DNA from: a bacterium
GTDB lineage: Bacteria > Spirochaetota > UBA4802 > UBA5550
Direction: 5' to 3'
Assembly: GCA_024224995.1 (NCBI GenBank)
Contig: JAAENB010001010.1
Coordinates: 1 to 36,565 of the forward strand
DNA length: 36,565 bases
In this document: piece by piece, positions 32,308-36,565 of the stretch
Position numbering within the stretch: the first letter of the stretch is position 1
How the letters are laid out: each line of letters opens with the position of its first letter
Notes under the pieces: generated by a model
Database searches by the model: none
What the model was told of the DNA's origin: nothing
Seen by the model: the letters and a program-made list of their open reading frames with translations, nothing else
Made by a program: the position numbers and the translations under genes

Positions 32308-33717
32308 ATGAAAAAAAAATTTTATGCGGGCTTTTTTAGTCTTTTTACAAGATTCCGGAGAATTAATACGTTTTTATTTGTTTTGATTCTTCTGGTTTTT
32401 ACTGTTGGGTGTGAAGAAGGTTTGTTTCAAACGCCCATAACTCATGAAGGGCAAATAACTATTAATGATGACCAGCCCTACGCTTATTCTCGTGATGTTA
32501 CGCTGCAGCTGGAGGTTGAAGACGCAGAAGAGATGCGGTTTAGTAATTCCGATGGTTTATGGTCCGATTGGGAGGGATATACGAATACGAAAGTATGGAA
32601 ACTCTCCGAAGGGACCGGGGAGAAAATCGTTTTTGCTGAGTTTCGCCGCAGACTACGGGTTAGTGCTGTCCGGAAGTCCGATACCATTATGCTTGTTGGC
32701 GCGAACACATGCTCAATGGTAATCGAAAATGACGAGGCTATTGTTTTTGCAAGCGAAGTTGAACTTACCCTGTCTGCAACCGGTTCTGCTGAGATGCGTT
32801 TTAGCAATAGCAATGATACTGAAAGCTGGGCGGCGGCGGCCTGGCAACCGTACCAGACGACTACAACCTGGACTATGGCTGCCGGTTCCGGAACTCGAAC
32901 TGTTTACGGAGAATTCCGGGACAGCGCCGGTAACATTATTCTATTAAATGACAGTATTACCGTTGCCGATTCGTCTATGTTCTCCATGATAATCGATTAT
33001 CCGGGCGGCGATATTAATGCCACAAGTGTGGGGCTGAATTCATCTGTTAGCGGTGCTGTTAACATGCGTTTTCGTAATGATGAAGGTGCAAGTTGGAGCA
33101 GCTGGGAAGCGTATAATACATCAAGGTCCTGGACTCTTGACTCGGCCGGACAACGTCCTGTTTACGGAGAATTCGAGGATTGCGCCGGAAATGTAGTCGC
33201 GGTCCAGGTCGGAAAAAATTATGACATTCATGATCCGGATGATGAGAATGATGGAAACGATGAAATATCAGATGCAGTTGAGCTGGGAATCCTGGACTAT
33301 ACCGGAACAAACGGGCAGAAATTGGTTACGGTGAGCGGTTTCATATATGAGAACGCAGATGGAATTGATGACGCGGATTATTTTTCCTTTACGGCACTTG
33401 ACATCATTGGAGGACAAATGAATTTTGGGCTCGCGGGATCAAAGAATTTTCATGTTAAAATAAAGTTCAGGAAAAATCCGGAAAATGCCTATGGTATACG
33501 GGTATGGGACGGGCGGATTGGTAATGGTGAATCCTTTGGAAGTGAAATATACGGTGAATTTGACTGGGGATTGAAACCAGGTGGTTATATTCTGCATTCG
33601 TCGGTAAATTATTATACATCATTTGTCATTGAAGTGTATCAACACGAGCCCATCGTTGGTACGGATAAAATGTATGAGCTTGAGATCAGTAATGGACTCT
33701 ATACGACATATCCATAA
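32308..33717 (+). CDS. Lipoprotein with three Ig-like MRFSN repeats and a PPC-like end
   Basis: A 469-residue exported protein: the N-terminus is long and basic, followed by a hydrophobic stretch ending in a lipobox (VFTVGC, Cys near 35). Three repeats of about 90 residues follow, each with a core like EMRFSNSDGLWSDWEGY, a Trp-rich middle and a closing VYGEFRDSAGN. The C-terminal 130 residues (FIYENADGIDDADYFSFTA) resemble a bacterial pre-peptidase C-terminal domain. It is probably a surface or periplasmic structural protein. GGGGGG lies five bases before the ATG. The mRNA has a long leader from the promoter at 32061. Confidence 0.82.
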   Translation: MKKKFYAGFFSLFTRFRRINTFLFVLILLVFTVGCEEGLFQTPITHEGQITINDDQPYAYSRDVTLQLEVEDAEEMRFSNSDGLWSDWEGYTNTKVWKLSEGTGEKIVFAEFRRRLRVSAVRKSDTIMLVGANTCSMVIENDEAIVFASEVELTLSATGSAEMRFSNSNDTESWAAAAWQPYQTTTTWTMAAGSGTRTVYGEFRDSAGNIILLNDSITVADSSMFSMIIDYPGGDINATSVGLNSSVSGAVNMRFRNDEGASWSSWEAYNTSRSWTLDSAGQRPVYGEFEDCAGNVVAVQVGKNYDIHDPDDENDGNDEISDAVELGILDYTGTNGQKLVTVSGFIYENADGIDDADYFSFTALDIIGGQMNFGLAGSKNFHVKIKFRKNPENAYGIRVWDGRIGNGESFGSEIYGEFDWGLKPGGYILHSSVNYYTSFVIEVYQHEPIVGTDKMYELEISNGLYTTYP

Positions 33718-33755
33718 TAAACAGTGTTATAGCCTGGCGGGGAAACCTGTCGGGC

Positions 33756-34619
33756 TTAATCTTTAAAAAGGCTTTGAAACCCGCAATGCTTACACAGCTC
33801 TTCAACAGCCTCCCTCCGGGAAAACCCCTCATAAAGAGCCCGGGCGCGCTTGCTTTGCAAAATTTCATCGAAAGAATTTTCCCGGATATTCCCCAGGGCA
33901 ATAGTCCCGTTACAATCAAGACAGCAGGGCACAACAGTCCCGTCAACAAGCAGGGCAGCCTGGTCTCGAAGAGCGGAGCAGAAATCTCTGGAGCCCGTAA
34001 ATCCCTGTTCCATATTCGGCCATAAAAAGGCAGTATCCTGGTTAAGGAAAATGTTTTTTGCCAGTTTGATGCCTTTATACGTTGCATCCTTCTCAATAAT
34101 AGAATAATTAAGATTGAATTCCTTCTCTATTGCTTCGGTAATGAACCGGTTGCTGCTATTCCTGCCTGCATTATCCATGTTCCAGAGACGCAGGGTGATA
34201 TAAACCGTTCTCTCAAGCTGCGATTTCCGGATAAATGAAAATATTTCTTTCATATAATCCCGCACATAAGACTCATTTTGATTATTTAAGCTATGGAGGG
34301 AAAAATTTACCTGCCGCAGAGCTGCCGAACCGAGTAAAACCGGTGCTGCTTTACTAATAAGGGTTCCATTTGTTGTGATATTTACCTGTTGATTGTAGCG
34401 AAAAGAGAGCTCCAGGAACTGCTCCAGGTCCGGGTGCATAAGAGGCTCGCCCATAACATGAAAAAAAATAAAGCGCGTCCGTCCACGGATCTCCATAAGG
34501 ATCTTTTCAAACAGATCCGTTTTCATAAAAACAGGAGCTCTCCCGGTTTTTGGGCAAAAATCGCAGGAAAGATTGCAGATATTGGTTATTTCGATATATG
34601 TTGATTCAAAACTCTTCAT
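33756..34619 (-). CDS. Radical SAM/SPASM-domain protein
   Basis: Probably a radical SAM enzyme with an auxiliary iron-sulfur cluster, as in peptide or sugar modification and anaerobic maturases. Seen: the cluster motif CNLSCDFC (Cys15, 19, 22), MGEPLMHPDLEQFLE (the SAM-binding GEP-type loop), NITTNGTLIS, and a C-terminal SPASM-like cysteine set: DFCSAL, VVPCCLDCNG and ELCKHCGF. At 287 residues it is compact. No precursor peptide or partner enzyme lies nearby. No clear ribosome site precedes the ATG. It is convergent with the preceding lipoprotein gene. Confidence 0.88.
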   Translation of the reverse strand: MKSFESTYIEITNICNLSCDFCPKTGRAPVFMKTDLFEKILMEIRGRTRFIFFHVMGEPLMHPDLEQFLELSFRYNQQVNITTNGTLISKAAPVLLGSAALRQVNFSLHSLNNQNESYVRDYMKEIFSFIRKSQLERTVYITLRLWNMDNAGRNSSNRFITEAIEKEFNLNYSIIEKDATYKGIKLAKNIFLNQDTAFLWPNMEQGFTGSRDFCSALRDQAALLVDGTVVPCCLDCNGTIALGNIRENSFDEILQSKRARALYEGFSRREAVEELCKHCGFQSLFKD

Positions 34620-34935
34620 TAATTTTATTTGCGGAAATTATCATTTACTGTCAATAATTATTGCACGGAAATCCATTTATTTCTCACCTTTCAGTAGAAA
34701 TTATCATCTAACGGCTGTTATTCTTCAATAAGGTTTTTTTCAACTATTGACAGTATTGAATCGCATTTTTATCGTAAAATAGGCCTTTTTTGCCATTTTT
34801 ATCATTAAAATTGATTAATATTAATGGGAATGGGACTGGTTTTAAAAAAATAATTGACACTTCAAATAAGATTGTCTTTTTTGATTTATTACACAAAAAA
34901 TATTATTATTTTATGCAATTACATAAGGAGACTAT
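34620..34935. other. 316-base AT-rich divergent promoter region
   Basis: No gene is supported. It separates the divergent radical SAM and HU-like genes. GAAATTATCAT occurs twice in direct orientation (34634-34644 and 34697-34707), which may be regulatory. Candidate -35 boxes TTGACA lie at 34747-34752 (with TATCGT 17 bases on) and 34854-34859 on the plus strand, and as TGTCAA at about 34650 for the minus strand. The real HU start site cannot be chosen. Confidence 0.45.
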
Positions 34936-35322
34936 ATGGCAGTCAAAAAGACCACAGCAAAAAAGGTTAAAGCCGCACCTAAAAAGGCAAAAGTGAAATA
35001 TCCGGAAAAATTTACCGCTAACGGAATCGCGGATTATATTTCAGAAAAGCACGAACTTCCTAAAAAACAATCAAAAGAGATCCTTGAAGATCTGTATGAT
35101 GTCATTGAAGCCGGAGTTATACAGGGCGAAAGAGTACCTATCGGTAAAATCGGCAAGGCATTTGTCCGTGTAAAGCCCGCTACAAAAGCAAGAAAAGGTA
35201 GAAATCCCTTAACCGGTGAAGAGATCATGATTGCTGCTAAAAAAGCAACAAAAGTTCCAAAATTCAGCTTTACCAAAGATTTTAAAGAAAAATCAGTTAA
35301 GGCCAAGATCAAAAAGAAATAA
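34936..35322 (+). CDS. HU-family DNA-binding protein with a lysine-rich N-terminal tail
   Basis: Nucleoid protein that bends and compacts DNA. Seen: a 20-residue Lys/Ala-rich tail (KKTTAKKVKAAPKKAKV), then an HU fold at about 22-112 with the helix pair ending in LYDVIEAG, the strand IGKIGKAFVRV and the DNA-intercalating arm signature GRNPLTGEEI at 88-97. A second lysine-rich tail closes it. At 128 residues it is longer than plain HU (about 90) and resembles histone H1-like tails seen in some spirochaetes and other phyla. A strong AAGGAG ribosome site precedes it. It is monocistronic. Confidence 0.92.
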   Translation: MAVKKTTAKKVKAAPKKAKVKYPEKFTANGIADYISEKHELPKKQSKEILEDLYDVIEAGVIQGERVPIGKIGKAFVRVKPATKARKGRNPLTGEEIMIAAKKATKVPKFSFTKDFKEKSVKAKIKKK

Positions 35323-35477
35323 ATCTACTTTATATTATAATTATCGGTAGCGGAGAGTACTTTGCATATTGGATCCAAGTCTTATTAAAAAGTCTCTTTC
35401 CCGTTACCGGTAGTTAGAATTTTGTTGTTTCCTACCGCAAGAACCGGGTTGCCGTTCCTCTTTTTCCGGAGTACTTT

Positions 35478-36314
35478 ATGCTTATGAACAATTCAGACAA
35501 TTACACCAAAGACTATTATTTAATAGAAACCGCTATTAAATTCATTGAAGTGAACAAGCTCCGGCAGCCGGATCTTAAAGAAATCGCCGATGAAGTGGGC
35601 CTTTCGGAGTTTCATTTCCAAAAGCTCTTTAAACGATGGGCCGGCATTAGTCCCAAACGGTTTTTGCAGTTTTTGACCGCGGAACATGCCCGTTCCCTGC
35701 TGGCGCAATCTCAAACTATTTTAGATACTGCCGCGAATGTGGGCCTTTCAGGCGGCGGCCGCCTGCACGACCTTACCATATCAATGTACGCCATGACCCC
35801 GGGAGAGATCCGGGCTCTGGGTACAGGCTTAACCATTCACTATGGATATCACCCTACTCCTTTTGGTTTTTCTTTTATTGCCCTCACCAACCGCAGAATT
35901 TGCGATTTTTATTTTGTCAATTCTCCTGAAGAAGGGCCTCCTCTGCTCCGTGCGGAATGGCCGGGAGCCGTTCTGCTGCGGGATCAGGATAAAACCGGTC
36001 CTGTTATACAACAGATTTTTTCGGGTTCGGGAAAATTTACCCTTCATATTAAAGGGAGTAATTTCCAGGTCCGGGTTTGGGAAGCGCTGCTCCGGATTCC
36101 TTCGGGCGCGCTGCGGACCTATGGTGACCTGGCAAAAGATATTGGTTCCCCAAACGCGTCCAGGGCTGTGGGGAATGCTGTTGGAAGCAATCCCGTGTCA
36201 TTTCTTATTCCATGCCACCGCGTGATCCGTAATTCCGGTGTTTTTGGGAATTACCGGTGGGGGCCCCTGCGGAAAAAAGCGCTCCATGCCTGGGAAGCCG
36301 CGCTGAATGAGTAG
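35478..36314 (+). CDS. Ada-type AraC regulator with O6-methylguanine methyltransferase
   Basis: Bifunctional DNA-repair protein. An AraC helix-turn-helix domain (about residues 12-115, with LKEIADEVGLSEFHFQKLFK) is fused to a C-terminal methyltransferase whose acceptor is Cys246 in IPCHRVI. It also has TYGDLAKDIGSPNASRAVG, the DNA-binding helix of this family. The Ada N-terminal zinc domain that senses methylphosphotriesters is absent, as in shorter Ada homologues, so how it is induced is unclear. GGAG lies seven bases before the ATG. Length of 278 fits this two-domain type. Upstream is a 155-base gap with no clear gene. Confidence 0.92.
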   Translation: MLMNNSDNYTKDYYLIETAIKFIEVNKLRQPDLKEIADEVGLSEFHFQKLFKRWAGISPKRFLQFLTAEHARSLLAQSQTILDTAANVGLSGGGRLHDLTISMYAMTPGEIRALGTGLTIHYGYHPTPFGFSFIALTNRRICDFYFVNSPEEGPPLLRAEWPGAVLLRDQDKTGPVIQQIFSGSGKFTLHIKGSNFQVRVWEALLRIPSGALRTYGDLAKDIGSPNASRAVGNAVGSNPVSFLIPCHRVIRNSGVFGNYRWGPLRKKALHAWEAALNE

Positions 36315-36323
36315 TCCGGCATA

Positions 36324-36565
36324 CTATTCATTATAGGTTATCTCTTCCATAAGACCCCCCTTTTGGTTCCAGGTTTTTTTTACGCTTTCTCTGCCGTTTT
36401 TGTATTCTATTTGCTGTTCAAGAACTCCGTCTTTGAAATAGGTTCTTTTTTTTATAAGGTCGCCTGAATCTATATTGCTATAGATCATTTTCTTTCCTTT
36501 TATCTCTTGAGTCTTTCCATAGTCCTCTTCATTTATAATGATCCCCTCTTTTGTCCACCACTTCC
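36324..36565 (-). CDS. MORN_2-type repeat protein, 3' part only
   Basis: Seventy-nine codons to the stop at 36324 remain open to the window edge, with no start inside. The visible part reads KWWTKEGIIINEEDYG at the edge, then TYFKDGVLEQQIEYKNG and ESVKKTWNQKGGLMEEITY, which are repeats of the MORN_2 type (YwqK-like). It runs opposite to the Ada-type gene and ends ten bases after it. The N-terminus and any signal peptide lie outside the window. Confidence 0.65.
   Translation of the reverse strand, partial: KWWTKEGIIINEEDYGKTQEIKGKKMIYSNIDSGDLIKKRTYFKDGVLEQQIEYKNGRESVKKTWNQKGGLMEEITYNE

Noticed and set aside
32081..32311. A 76-codon open frame before the repeat lipoprotein
   Set aside because: It starts inside the predicted -10 box, has no ribosome site and overlaps the lipoprotein start.
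1..36565. tRNA, rRNA, CRISPR arrays, insertion sequences
   Set aside because: No cloverleaf, ribosomal RNA stretch, regularly spaced repeat array or transposase was found by reading both strands; a short divergent RNA could still be missed without a covariance search.

Overview
The window reads as chromosome of a Gram-negative, double-membrane bacterium of medium GC content. It carries a TonB-dependent receptor, secreted beta-barrel proteins and many lipoproteins with loose lipoboxes. An HU protein with a lysine-rich tail, MORN, ankyrin, HEAT and TPR repeat proteins and the relaxed lipoboxes fit an environmental spirochaete best. This is inference from gene style, not from a marker gene. No rRNA, tRNA, CRISPR array, transposase or prophage was seen.

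Layout. 1-1770: a duplicated palindromic repeat, a histone-deacetylase-family hydrolase, and a minus-strand pair made of a small conserved-looking protein and a probably frameshifted lipoprotein. 2042-5234: a four-gene operon with a PP-loop amidotransferase, two very small membrane proteins (one DUF5989-like) and a NodU-type carbamoyltransferase, closed by a hairpin shared with the convergent genes. 5292-6807: a TetR regulator and a MaoC-like hydratase behind a self-overlapping operator and an apparently leaderless promoter. 6913-10523: minus-strand envelope genes (beta-propeller-like protein, SGNH esterase lipoprotein, two beta-barrel proteins). 10706-16516: histidine phosphatase, membrane metallophosphoesterase, solute-binding lipoprotein, TonB receptor and MORN lipoprotein. 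16613-19399: minus-strand collar-domain lipoprotein, methyltransferase with a lipoprotein signal, and PAP2 phosphatase, separated by hairpins and the remnant of a duplicated gene end. 19626-25071: three tandem HEAT-type paralogues sharing an unusual C-terminal GxLS tail, then an AAA/nuclease-like gene broken by an internal deletion. 25077-28013: a small zinc-ribbon-like protein, a palindrome-rich gap, and a three-gene ketosynthase / Cys-less ketosynthase-like / dehydratase cassette. 28068-33717: ankyrin, FG-GAP-type, TPR and repeat-containing surface proteins. 33756-36565: radical SAM/SPASM protein, HU-like protein, Ada-type regulator/repair protein and the 3' end of a MORN_2-type protein.

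How the genes work together. The clearest units are the amidotransferase-carbamoyltransferase operon (probably modifying a sugar or small metabolite), the KS/KS-like/FabZ cassette (a dedicated acyl-chain elongation module that must borrow ACP and reductases from elsewhere) and the HEAT paralogue array. Much of the rest builds or decorates the cell envelope. Promoters are often legible as TTGACN, 17 bases, TATNNT. Long inverted repeats sit in several gaps; two of them, 10 kb apart and in opposite orientation, have unrelated stems but share a nearly identical loop.
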